Part shown: positions 13,498-19,772 of the stretch, piece by piece
Layout of the letters: the number at the start of each line of letters is the position of its first letter
Position numbering within the stretch: the first letter of the stretch is position 1
Translations under genes and position numbers: made by a program
Notes under the pieces: model-generated
Seen by the model: the letters and a program-made list of their open reading frames with translations, nothing else
What the model was told of the DNA's origin: nothing
Databases searched by the model: none
Assembly: GCA_050015355.1 (NCBI GenBank)
Contig: JBEKBO010000084.1
Location: forward strand, 1 to 19,772
Direction: 5' to 3'
Length of the DNA stretch: 19,772 nt
Origin: CAWBRT01 sp050015355
GTDB lineage: Bacteria > Acidobacteriota > Terriglobia > Terriglobales > Acidobacteriaceae

Positions 13498-14005
13498 AGC
13501 TCTGTTGCCGGATGCTGAGGCAATTCGGTCGCTGATCGAAGAGTTTTCCTTCGATGGCACTCTGTTGCCGCGGTCGCTGGCCGAAATCAGTGAAAATATT
13601 CGCGACTTTGCGGTAGTGGAGTACAGCTTTTCCAACGGCCCCGAAATTATCGGGTGCGGAGCGCTGCATCTCTACGGAACGCACTTGGCGGAGATTCGTT
13701 CGATCGCCGTCCGCCCTTCGGCCCAGGGGTTGGGTGCGGGGAGATTGCTGGTCAACACCCTGTTCGAAGAAGCCGATCTGCACCGCGTCACCTGCGTCTG
13801 CCTGTTCACGCGAATTCCGGAATTTTTCGACCGCATGGGATTCAAGATCGCGGAGCGGGCGAAACTCCCGGACAAAATCTACAAGGACTGCATGAGCTGC
13901 CCGCGTTTGCTGGCGTGCGACGAAATCGCAATGTATCGCGGTGAGCTGCCCCAATTTGCGATCCTGGAGCCTGCTCACGCCGATCTGATCAAATTGACTC
14001 TATGA
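13484..14005 (+). CDS. argA: GNAT-type short N-acetylglutamate synthase
   Basis: Acetylates glutamate using acetyl-CoA, priming or topping up the arginine cycle. 173 residues, a single GNAT domain without the kinase-like domain of classical ArgA. Acetyl-CoA-binding segment I-A-V-R-P-S-A-Q-G-L-G-A-G (74-86). The C-terminal K-D-C-M-S-C-P-R-L-L-A-C-D-E-I-A-M (134-150), with C-x2-C-P and C-D-E, is typical of the short NAGS described in Mycobacterium (Rv2747). AAGGAG is 7 bases before ATG, inside the end of argH. The stop overlaps argJ by four bases. Position between argH and argJ supports the role; another GNAT substrate is less likely. Confidence 0.87.
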   Translation: MQARRALLPDAEAIRSLIEEFSFDGTLLPRSLAEISENIRDFAVVEYSFSNGPEIIGCGALHLYGTHLAEIRSIAVRPSAQGLGAGRLLVNTLFEEADLHRVTCVCLFTRIPEFFDRMGFKIAERAKLPDKIYKDCMSCPRLLACDEIAMYRGELPQFAILEPAHADLIKLTL

Positions 14006-15258
14006 AAAATGCATCGTTGTCCGACCTGGAGGACCAGCCCGACACTGGCAATCGTGCCCCTGCCGGAGCGCTCCCAGTGCCCAAAGGTTTCAGGTTTTCC
14101 GCTACCATCGCTGGCATCAAGGCGAGTGGGCGCCCCGATCTCGCACTGGCCGAGGCTCCGCACGGCGCATCAGCCGCCGCGGTGTTTACGCGGAATCGCC
14201 TGGCCGCCGCGCCGCTGGTGGTCGATCGTGCGCATTTAAAGCGCAGCTCCGGCCGCGTGCGCGCCGTTCTCGTCAATGCCGGCAACGCCAACTGCGCAAC
14301 CGGCAAGGCGGGCATCGAGACCGCCGAGAGCGTTTGCCGCGAATTGGGAAACCTGCTGGAAGTTTCTCCCGAGTTCATCTTCCCTTCCTCCACCGGGATC
14401 ATTGGCGTTCCTCTGCCCGCGGAAAAGATCGTGAACGCACTTCCGACTGTACTTTCGCAACGCGCTGACTCCGTGGACGCTCTGCTGAGCTTCGCGCGGG
14501 CGATCATGACCACCGATCTGGCGCAAAAGCTCGCGATGGAAAGTTTTGCGGTGCGCAACAAGGAAGTGCGCCTGGTGGGCGTGGCCAAAGGCTCCGGCAT
14601 GATCCATCCCAACCTGGCAACCATGCTGGTGTATCTTTTCACCGACATCGAAGCCAGTCCCAAGCAGTTGCAATCCGCCCTCAAGCCGGCGGTGGACAAG
14701 AGCTTCAACTGCATCTCGGTCGACGGCGATACTTCCACCAACGACACCGTGCTGCTGCTCGCCAGCGGCAAGGCGGGCGTAAAAATCGATCAACCGGGCG
14801 TGCGTAAGAAATTCCAGCTCGCGGTCGAGCGGGTGTGCAGTTCGTTGGCACAACAGATTGTTCGCGATGGCGAAGGCGCGAAGCACCTGATTCGCCTTCA
14901 GATCGAGCAGGCCAAGTCAACGGATGAGGCCCGCATCATCGCGCGCTCCATTGCCAACTCTCCGCTGGTGAAAACCGCCTGGGCCGGATGCGACCCCAAC
15001 TGGGGAAGGATTCTTTCCTCCATCGGCAATTCGGGAATTGCGCTCGATCCCGGCCGCATCAGCGTGTTCATCGGTCCGTATCAGGTATGCCGCGACGGTC
15101 AGGCGATTGCCTTCGACAAGCCTGCCGCGCACCAGTACATGACGGAACGAGAGTACGAAATCCGCATTCAGCTCAGGCGCGGCAAAGCGTCACTGACCTA
15201 TCTGAGCTGCGATCTTACGGCCGACTACGTTCACATCAACGCGGATTATTCGACGTAG
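14002..15258 (+). CDS. argJ: Glutamate N-acetyltransferase / N-acetylglutamate synthase ArgJ
   Basis: Transfers the acetyl group from N-acetylornithine to glutamate, releasing ornithine and recycling the acetyl group. 418 residues. The precursor self-cleaves into alpha and beta chains at the A-T-M-L motif: cleavage is expected between Ala206 and Thr207, freeing Thr207 as the nucleophile. Also seen: F-P-S-S-T-G-I-I-G (127-135) with the oxyanion-hole Thr-Gly, K-G-S-G-M-I-H-P-N (196-204), and the ending Y-V-H-I-N-A-D-Y-S-T. Whether it also uses acetyl-CoA (bifunctional) cannot be read from sequence; the neighbouring argA suggests it may be monofunctional. It overlaps argA by ATGA with no clear ribosome binding site of its own, so translation is probably coupled. 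Last gene of the operon. Confidence 0.96.
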   Translation: MKNASLSDLEDQPDTGNRAPAGALPVPKGFRFSATIAGIKASGRPDLALAEAPHGASAAAVFTRNRLAAAPLVVDRAHLKRSSGRVRAVLVNAGNANCATGKAGIETAESVCRELGNLLEVSPEFIFPSSTGIIGVPLPAEKIVNALPTVLSQRADSVDALLSFARAIMTTDLAQKLAMESFAVRNKEVRLVGVAKGSGMIHPNLATMLVYLFTDIEASPKQLQSALKPAVDKSFNCISVDGDTSTNDTVLLLASGKAGVKIDQPGVRKKFQLAVERVCSSLAQQIVRDGEGAKHLIRLQIEQAKSTDEARIIARSIANSPLVKTAWAGCDPNWGRILSSIGNSGIALDPGRISVFIGPYQVCRDGQAIAFDKPAAHQYMTEREYEIRIQLRRGKASLTYLSCDLTADYVHINADYST

Positions 15259-15282
15259 ACCGGTTTCACATTCGAGCGGGTG

Positions 15283-15315
15283 CCCCAGGTTCGCCCGTTT
15301 TTGGCTAACCTGGGG
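15283..15315 (+). terminator. Stem-loop at the end of the arg operon
   Basis: CCCCAGGTT (15283-15291) pairs perfectly with AACCTGGGG (15307-15315) around a 15-base loop, followed by TATTTCTTT. It lies between the convergent ends of argJ and dacB, so it may serve both strands, although neither side has a long uninterrupted T-run. It also looks like a member of a dispersed repeat. Confidence 0.6.
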
Positions 15316-15350
15316 TATTTCTTTCGGGTAGCTAGCTCCGCGAATCCGGT

Positions 15351-17102
15351 TCACAGCAGATCGTATGCCGCGTTGGCGATCTGGCCCAGAAGGTCGCCCA
15401 CGTTTTCAACTTCATCGATGTTCGCCAGATGAACCTGATTTACGTAGACGGCAAACGCCAGCTTGTGCCTGTGGCGCGTCTCGATGTAGCCCACCAGTCC
15501 TTTGCCTAGCAGCAGGAGGCCACGATTGAGACCGTCATAATAGACGTACGTTCCGGTCTTGGCGCGAACGTGTCCGGCAGCGGGCGATTTCTGCTGCATA
15601 GCCTGCAACGTGCCATCGCGGCCCATGACCGGAAGCGCGTCGATGAAGAACTCCGCATATTGTTGTTTTGCCATGTAGGCGAGATATCGCACCATGAAAT
15701 CCGGCGTGAACGCCGCTCCCGGCCCCCCTTCGCCGTCGGCCTGCGATACGGATTTCAAATCCAACCCAGCCTTGGCAAGAAACTTTCGCTCCAATTCAAA
15801 CCCGGCCTGCAATGCGGCATCGGGCCGCTGGGCAAGCAAAGCGCCGAGCAGGTACGGAGTGGTCGAGGCGTGCAGATTCTGGCTGGTTTTGAGAGTGACT
15901 TTCGCTTCGGCCGCAAACGGCGGGGAGATATGCTCGGCGACCAGGTTCTCCGAGGTGTACCAGCTTGCCAGCAATTTAAAATCGCGCCTCGGACCATAAG
16001 ACGGCGCGGGCGCCTGCACTCCAACCGATTGCAAAGCCACCCAGAATGCGGACTCGGCAAAGCGTCTGGGCGATTTCACCTTGTACGACGCCAGCGCTTG
16101 CTCTCCGGCTGGAACGCTGCCTTCGATGCTCACCGTGTAGCTGCCGTCGGGGTTCACCGTCTCCGCTGTAAACCGCAAATCCGCATTGGAGCCAGCCTTG
16201 CCCGTCGTAGCTTTGTTTGACACGGTCAGGTAAGGCGCCAGCGGAGCCATCACTGCTCCGGTCGGCTCTCCCTGCTGCGCGCCCCCAAATACGGTGACGT
16301 CAACCATGTTGTCATTCACCATGATGGGCGAGATGATGGCCCCGGTACCCGGTTCGGCCCTTTCCGCCGTGAACAAGGAAGTATCCACCAGCACCTGGCC
16401 CCGCACCTGCTTGATGCCATGCTCGGCTACCTGCCGCGCCATGTCCTTCAGAACCGTGAGCGGGTCTCCCGGTACCGCGACTCCCGGCATGGAACCGGCG
16501 TAGCCGTGATCGAAGCTGGTGAAGGAGAGCGTATCGTCATCGCGCACCCGCGCCGAAAGATTCGGGTCACCTCCGGCAACCAGCACCAAGTCGCCTTCCA
16601 GCGTGCCGTCGCCGCTAACGCTGCCGGTGCGGTAGACGCGCGTGCTGAAACGGTAGTCCGGGCCCAGCAGAGCCAGAGCCGTCCCTTCGGTTACCAGCTT
16701 AGTGGTCGAACCCGGGACAAACAGCTTCTCCCCATTCAACGCGAACAGGACTTTGCCCGACTCCAGATCGAGGAATTCGATGCCGAATAACGACTGCTTG
16801 AACTCCCGCCGATTCGTAATCTGCCGAATGCGCTCCGCCAGTGCGGCTGGCTTGGGCGCGGCTTCTTTGGGCGGCGTTTTCTTTTCCGGGGCGGATTTTT
16901 GCGGCGTCTTTGTTGTCGCGGCAGCTTGTGGCGTTTTCGTGGCCGCGGCGGATTTCTGTCGCGGCTTTGTCCCCACGGCTGATTTCTGCGGAGTCTTTGT
17001 GTCCTCGCCGGCAGATTCCTGCGGCGCTTTCGTCTCCGCGGCAGCCCAGGATGAAGATGCCGCCAGCAGACATAGAGTCAAGACAACCCGTGTCTTCCCC
17101 AA
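15351..17102 (-). CDS. dacB: D-alanyl-D-alanine carboxypeptidase/endopeptidase, DacB (PBP4, family S13)
   Basis: Periplasmic peptidoglycan hydrolase that trims or cleaves D-Ala cross-links. 583 residues. An N-terminal signal peptide (basic M-G-K-T-R, hydrophobic 6-15, Ala-rich cleavage region near 20-23) is followed by a repetitive Lys/Thr/Pro linker (24-83). The penicillin-binding motifs are S-T-T-K (132-135, nucleophile Ser132), S-Q-N (407-409) and K-T-G (515-517). The long insert between the first two motifs is typical of class C PBPs. It is longer than usual because of the linker. The start is TTG 17102 with a G-rich stretch 8 bases upstream; this is the best choice because the signal peptide begins there. 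Convergent with argJ and a single transcription unit. Confidence 0.93.
   Translation of the reverse strand: MGKTRVVLTLCLLAASSSWAAAETKAPQESAGEDTKTPQKSAVGTKPRQKSAAATKTPQAAATTKTPQKSAPEKKTPPKEAAPKPAALAERIRQITNRREFKQSLFGIEFLDLESGKVLFALNGEKLFVPGSTTKLVTEGTALALLGPDYRFSTRVYRTGSVSGDGTLEGDLVLVAGGDPNLSARVRDDDTLSFTSFDHGYAGSMPGVAVPGDPLTVLKDMARQVAEHGIKQVRGQVLVDTSLFTAERAEPGTGAIISPIMVNDNMVDVTVFGGAQQGEPTGAVMAPLAPYLTVSNKATTGKAGSNADLRFTAETVNPDGSYTVSIEGSVPAGEQALASYKVKSPRRFAESAFWVALQSVGVQAPAPSYGPRRDFKLLASWYTSENLVAEHISPPFAAEAKVTLKTSQNLHASTTPYLLGALLAQRPDAALQAGFELERKFLAKAGLDLKSVSQADGEGGPGAAFTPDFMVRYLAYMAKQQYAEFFIDALPVMGRDGTLQAMQQKSPAAGHVRAKTGTYVYYDGLNRGLLLLGKGLVGYIETRHRHKLAFAVYVNQVHLANIDEVENVGDLLGQIANAAYDLL
16854..17033 (-). 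repeat. Degenerate tandem repeat encoding the DacB linker
   Basis: Six imperfect units of about ten codons, of the type T-K-T-P-Q-K-S-A-x-x, cover residues 24-83 of the DacB-like protein. The stretch is rich in Lys, Pro, Thr, Ala and Gln. It probably forms an extended spacer between the export signal and the enzyme domain, possibly lying against peptidoglycan. Confidence 0.75.
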
Positions 17103-17306
17103 CCGTCGTTCCCCCCAAAACAGAATACCGCAGTGTGGCCCGCTTCGGCCCGAGGCGCGCCAAGCGTCAGGTTGCCCCAGCGGTTTTGGGTGTTACTGGT
17201 GAGAAGGCGATTTTTCACCAACTATGGACAATTCCGTTACCTGCGTGAGTTGGCGTGGCCCTGTGGCAGATTCCATCCACACTTCGTTGGCAACCCAAGC
17301 TTGCTG

Positions 17307-17627
17307 CTAATCTACTTTTTCAAATGTCAACACAGACACGACAATAGTCCCATCGAACGAGGCAGGGGCAGGCAAAGTAGTGAGAACAAGTCTTCGCCCC
17401 TCAAGTGTGGCATTTCTTACGGCGTTAGTACCCTCCCAAATCTAGTTCCAAGAAACATCAATGTGATGCGTAAGCGTCTTACCGTCGAAATCGTAGGTGC
17501 CGCTGTAAGCGAGCATCGTTTTGAATAGATCGGCCCGTTCCTGATCTGTCATGGTCGCCAAGCCAAGCATTGGGATAGCCCTGTGGAGATGGCAGACCGC
17601 TATGATGCTCCGGACATGGACATCGCG
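17307..17627 (-). pseudogene. Lipocalin-like domain protein, interrupted by an amber codon
   Basis: Read on the minus strand, the frame gives M-T-D-Q-E-R-A-D-L-F-K-T-M-L-A-Y-S-G-T-Y from 17552, then D-G-K-T-L-T-H-H-I-D-V-S-W-N, an in-frame TAG (17442-17444), and I-W-E-G-T-N-A-V-R-N onward to F-D-G-T-I-V-V-S-V-L-T-F-E-K-V-D before the final TAG at 17307-17309. This is the pattern of the lipocalin-like domain (lipocalin_5) in small secreted or cytosolic proteins of unknown ligand. Homologues read S-W-N-x-x-W-x-G-T, so the TAG replaces one residue without shifting the frame. The N-terminal half is not recognisable; an earlier in-frame stop lies at 17628-17630. I call it a decayed gene. Confidence 0.7.
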
Positions 17628-17718
17628 CTATGGTCGTTCCTGGTCAGCAGGAATACCCGCCAGCAATCCCGGTCATCTCCCTCAAAGCATAGTAGACCGG
17701 GTCCGCTCCGCACACCCA

Positions 17719-17967
17719 TCAAGCAGCACGGTTACGCGATGTACGTTGTACACAGCAATGACCTGTACACTGTGCCGCCTGCGGGCGCGTGGCATGATCG
17801 CGGCGTGTAAATCGGTCAAGTTCCTGAACGGGAGCTAACACCCTCCGCCCCACTCACCGCACAGTCAATTCCCTGCGGGCAATCAGATAATCAACGCGAC
17901 GCAATGAAACACCGAGCGCATCAGCGGTTTCTTTCTTCGACCAAAGCAACTGCTCCGCGAACCGGTA
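17719..17967 (-). pseudogene. Excisionase-type helix-turn-helix protein, interrupted by an opal codon
   Basis: On the minus strand the frame reads F-A-E-Q-L-L-W-S-K-K-E-T-A-D-A-L-G-V-S, then L-R-R-V-D-Y-L-I-A-R-R-E-L-T-V-R, an in-frame TGA (17854-17856), and V-G-R-R-V-L-A-P-V-Q-E-L-D-R-F-T-R-R-D-H-A-T-R. This is the MerR/excisionase-like winged HTH found in short phage- or element-associated DNA-binding proteins, in which the wing reads R-R-x-G-R-R-V-L-x-P. The TGA stands exactly where an Arg (CGA) is expected. There is no start codon: the frame begins right after the TAA of the tetrahaem cytochrome gene, which is in the same frame. Homology ends near 17780. Probably a truncated remnant. Confidence 0.68.
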
Positions 17968-18369
17968 TTACTTACCTGTGGCGGCTGCCTTCTTGTGCAC
18001 CATGAACCCGTGTGCTGGATGACAGGTCACACACGTCTTGCGTTTCATGAATGGATCAGACTTCAGTTGTGCCACCTGCTCGGTGTGACAGGCTTCGCAT
18101 ACGCTCAACGCCGGCGTGGCCGCGACGCTCTGTGCTGTGATCTCGCCGTGGCACACGGTGCATTGGACATCATTGGTGCCATGCGGGCTGCCTTTCCATT
18201 GGGCATACGTCATCTGGTGGCAGCTAGAACAGGTTTTCCCGGCTGGAATCGTCTGATGGTGCTCCTGAATGCCATGAGCCTTTTGAGCAATGGCAGGTTG
18301 GACGGCAGCAGCCAAAACGAGAAGAACGAGCAGGGCAGAACTGAACAAAAATGCGCGGAGAGTGTTCAT
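17968..18369 (-). CDS. Small periplasmic tetrahaem cytochrome c
   Basis: 133 residues with a signal peptide (hydrophobic core about 7-22, Ala-x-Ala-type site near 28) and four haem-c motifs: C-S-S-C-H (47-51), C-T-V-C-H (70-74), C-E-A-C-H (91-95) and C-V-T-C-H (113-117). Further histidines (His32, 37, 38, 63, 120, 125) could be distal ligands. The layout recalls small class-III or NapC/NrfH-like electron carriers, but it lacks a retained membrane anchor. GAGGAG lies 9 bases before ATG. The redox partner is unknown; the CydA-like cytochrome c fusion in this window is 11 kb away and is not evidence of a link. Downstream lie two decayed genes on the same strand. Confidence 0.9.
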   Translation of the reverse strand: MNTLRAFLFSSALLVLLVLAAAVQPAIAQKAHGIQEHHQTIPAGKTCSSCHQMTYAQWKGSPHGTNDVQCTVCHGEITAQSVAATPALSVCEACHTEQVAQLKSDPFMKRKTCVTCHPAHGFMVHKKAAATGK

Positions 18370-18435
18370 GGGCAGAATCTCCTCAGAAGATCATGCAGCA
18401 TCGGAGCGGTGATTGCAGCCGAGCTGTGCTGTCGA

Positions 18436-18463
18436 CTATAACCTGAGTTCCTGAATGGCTCAA
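18436..18463 (-). promoter_or_regulatory. Predicted promoter of the tetrahaem cytochrome gene
   Basis: On the minus strand TTGAGC (18458-18463) and TTATAG (18436-18441) are separated by 16 bases, about 65 bases before the cytochrome start codon. It is a fair but not strong sigma-70-type match. Confidence 0.35.
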
Positions 18464-18500
18464 TAGAATTTGGGGCACTCGGGCAGATACCTTACCGACC

Positions 18501-18878
18501 TCACGGTTCCTTGAGCGGACACGCGAGGGCAGAGAAATAGATATCCAAGAAAGTGTCTTCATTGGGACGAAAGCAAATATACACGTGTTCCTTGGTTGCA
18601 AAATCGTCCATAAGGTCAGAATCGTTTCCTGCAAGCAGCTCTTGAAAGGAACGGCAAGCGAGCGTTGCAGCGGGATCGACACAACCGGTCGTGCGGGCTT
18701 TCTCCTTCTTATTCAACCATGTGGCACATTTAGCGTCGTCTACTCTCGCTGCCACGTGACCATCAAGAACCGCAAGAAGCTTGAGAGCGTCGTGTGCGAA
18801 TGCTATCGCACCGTGCGGGATGAATTTCGCCGCCTTGGGCTGCTTTGAATGCACAGAAATTTTCCTGGGCTTCGCCAT
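18501..18878 (-). CDS. Hypothetical protein
   Basis: From ATG 18878 it has 125 residues, beginning M-A-K-P-R-K-I-S-V-H, basic at the N-terminus and acidic later (D-S-D-L-M-D-D, R-P-N-E-D-T-F-L-D). No signal peptide, membrane segment or known motif is visible; four scattered cysteines lack a metal-site pattern. I do not recognise the family. The frame is open upstream to 18944, but that start would overlap a palindromic site at 18924-18936, so 18878 is preferred even though no ribosome binding site is evident. It could still be a chance frame. The two following genes on this strand are 131 bases apart from it and unrelated by sequence. Confidence 0.45.
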   Translation of the reverse strand: MAKPRKISVHSKQPKAAKFIPHGAIAFAHDALKLLAVLDGHVAARVDDAKCATWLNKKEKARTTGCVDPAATLACRSFQELLAGNDSDLMDDFATKEHVYICFRPNEDTFLDIYFSALACPLKEP

Positions 18879-18923
18879 CTTGCGGGGGCAGGAACGGCAG
18901 ATAGCTGTCGTAATCAGGCCATA

Positions 18924-18974
18924 TCGTAACTTACGATTCTGCACCGAAAGCAGTGTAACTGGCGTAAGTTACGC
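18924..18974 (-). promoter_or_regulatory. Paired palindromic sites, candidate operator
   Basis: TCGTAACTTACGA (18924-18936) and GCGTAAGTTACGC (18962-18974) are each palindromic around one central base and share the core CGTAA-N-TTACG. Their centres are 38 bases apart, and they lie about 47 and 85 bases before the ATG of the hypothetical gene at 18878. The geometry suits a dimeric regulator binding two sites. Between 18975 and 19117 I see nothing else. Confidence 0.45.
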
Positions 18975-19117
18975 TAAGGTGATTTCTCGACAATTAGCAT
19001 TCTGCCCAAACGAAAAAGGCAGGGCCAGTGTTACCCCTGCCACTTTAGCGTTTGTCGCCTTCAACGAATCAGTTGCTAGCCAAGGTACGTTTTGCATTAC
19101 ACATTTAGGAAGGAAAG

Positions 19118-19513
19118 CTATTTGCGCTCGACGATCAACTGTTTGCATACCGCTTTACCGATATTTTCGGCAGAGTGCGACGGGATCGCGGGTTGAAAGT
19201 AGACGCTGCCCGCTTTGCGTGTGCTCTCCCTTGTCTTTCCGTCCGGCGTGTAAACCCGCTGGTTACAATCAGTGATGGCGTACACGGTATTGGGCAGATG
19301 TGAATGCCATTTATCGCGGCTACCCACCGGCTTTGTGACCATTATCACCCGAAACTGATCATTCTCACCAAGAAGCTTATACACAGCAGGATCGGCAACG
19401 TATGACGGAGGCGCTTCCTTTGGCGCTGTTTGGGCGAACAGGCCACCTGCACAGGCAGCAATGAAGAAAGTGATTACAGCAATAGACATTACCCACCGGG
19501 CATATCTGTTCAT
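19118..19513 (-). CDS. Small secreted cupin-like protein of unknown function
   Basis: 131 residues with a signal peptide: basic M-N-R-Y-A-R, hydrophobic 8-25 and a likely cleavage site near L-F-A-Q (25-28). The mature part, V-Y-K-L-L-G-E-N-D-Q-F-R-V, then D-K-W-H-S-H-L-P-N-T-V-Y-A-I-T-D, and later P-A-I-P-S-H-S-A-E-N-I-G, has the H-x-H ... H-S-x-E-N pattern of single-domain cupins, in which histidines may bind a metal. One conserved pair of cysteines (in T-D-C and V-C-K-Q) could form a disulfide. I recall similar uncharacterised exported proteins in acidobacteria and proteobacteria. AAAGGAAA lies 6 to 7 bases before the ATG. Confidence 0.78.
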   Translation of the reverse strand: MNRYARWVMSIAVITFFIAACAGGLFAQTAPKEAPPSYVADPAVYKLLGENDQFRVIMVTKPVGSRDKWHSHLPNTVYAITDCNQRVYTPDGKTRESTRKAGSVYFQPAIPSHSAENIGKAVCKQLIVERK

Positions 19514-19685
19514 CGAATTTCCTTTCTTGCCTCTGACGAATACACTTCTTGATCTGGATAAAGGAGAGGGCCAACCGGGATTAGGGCCTAACGGATGGCC
19601 AGCAATATACCTTCAGTGGCGGTGGCAGTCAACCGAAGCTAACGGTAATCGTCGTAAACGCATTATAAAAGGGCGCCCCTTAGGA

Positions 19686-19716
19686 GTAGGTTGTGAGCGC
19701 AACCACAACAGCCTAC
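19686..19716 (+). ncRNA. Hairpin in the IS110 leader, candidate part of a bridge RNA
   Basis: GTAGG-TTGTG (19686-19695) pairs with CACAA (19704-19708) and CCTAC (19712-19716), leaving a 3-base bulge (CAG) and an 8-base loop. A GGGCGCCC dyad lies just before at 19671-19678. In IS110-family elements the non-coding end upstream of the recombinase gene encodes a guide (bridge/seek) RNA with bulged or looped stems; this hairpin is in that position. The RNA boundaries and the element's left end, which lies somewhere in about 19514-19670, cannot be set from one copy. TATAAA (19664-19669) is a possible -10. Confidence 0.4.
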
Positions 19717-19731
19717 GAAAGGAGCACCCTG

Positions 19732-19772
19732 GTGAATAGCGCAAAGTATATCGGCCTGGATGTCCATCAGGC
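19732..19772 (+). CDS. IS110-family transposase/recombinase, N-terminal fragment
   Basis: GTG at 19732 with AAAGGAG (19718-19724) 7 bases upstream opens a frame that runs off the window after 13 codons: V-N-S-A-K-Y-I-G-L-D-V-H-Q. The Y-I-G-L-D-V-H motif is the start of the DEDD (RuvC-like) catalytic domain of IS110-family recombinases, with the first catalytic Asp at residue 10. These enzymes move the element by an RNA-guided recombination without long terminal repeats. The rest of the gene and the element's right end lie outside the window. With only 13 residues the IS110/IS1111 subgroup cannot be set. Confidence 0.75.
   Translation, partial: MNSAKYIGLDVHQ

Noticed and set aside
17583..17810. 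75-codon plus-strand frame ending Y-A-M-Y-V-V-H-S-N-D-L-Y-T-V-P-P
   Set aside because: It is antisense to both decayed minus-strand genes, has no ribosome binding site and no recognisable family.

Overview
The window looks like a chromosomal segment of a GC-rich Gram-negative soil bacterium, most likely an acidobacterium. This is an inference from the dispersed intergenic repeats, the argR-C-B-D-F-H-argA-argJ gene order, an LpxL-type acyltransferase and periplasmic c-type cytochromes; there is no rRNA or other marker gene to confirm it. All product calls come from reading motifs by eye, with no database search.

Region by region: (1) 1-1606 (+) holds the 3' end of a nucleotide-sugar epimerase and a complete UDP-sugar dehydrogenase, the tail of a surface-polysaccharide precursor cluster. 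(2) 1607-3645 holds a minus-strand LpxL-like acyltransferase and a 50-residue zinc-ribbon protein, flanked by three copies of a ~95 bp dispersed repeat (one in one orientation, two in the other), then a compact set of nested stems just before a ferredoxin gene (3646-3897). (3) 3898-4410 is a gene-free mosaic of direct and inverted repeats. (4) 4411-7116 encodes two abutting membrane proteins of the cytochrome bd (CydA) superfamily. The first carries two C-terminal haem-c sites; the second is a diverged homologue of the first. (5) 7230-15258 is a nearly complete arginine biosynthesis operon, argR-argC-argB-argD-argF-argH-argA(short)-argJ, with mostly overlapping genes. Its promoter overlaps a perfect ArgR-box-like palindrome. 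argG and carAB are absent here. A stem-loop closes the operon. (6) 15351-17102 (-) is a DacB-type D-Ala-D-Ala carboxypeptidase with a repetitive Lys/Thr/Pro linker. (7) 17103-19513 (-) is accessory: two decayed genes (a lipocalin-like protein and an excisionase-type HTH protein), each with one internal in-frame stop, a tetrahaem cytochrome, a hypothetical protein with a palindromic upstream region, and a small secreted cupin-like protein. (8) 19514-19772 contains the left side of an IS110-family element: a structured non-coding leader followed by the first codons of the recombinase.

How they work together: ArgA and ArgJ supply N-acetylglutamate, ArgB, ArgC and ArgD convert it to N-acetylornithine, ArgJ recycles the acetyl group and releases ornithine, ArgF makes citrulline, and ArgH finishes arginine once ArgG (encoded elsewhere) has acted. 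ArgR probably represses the whole set from the single promoter ahead of argR. The CydA-like pair is a predicted respiratory terminal module that may take electrons through its own c-type haems.
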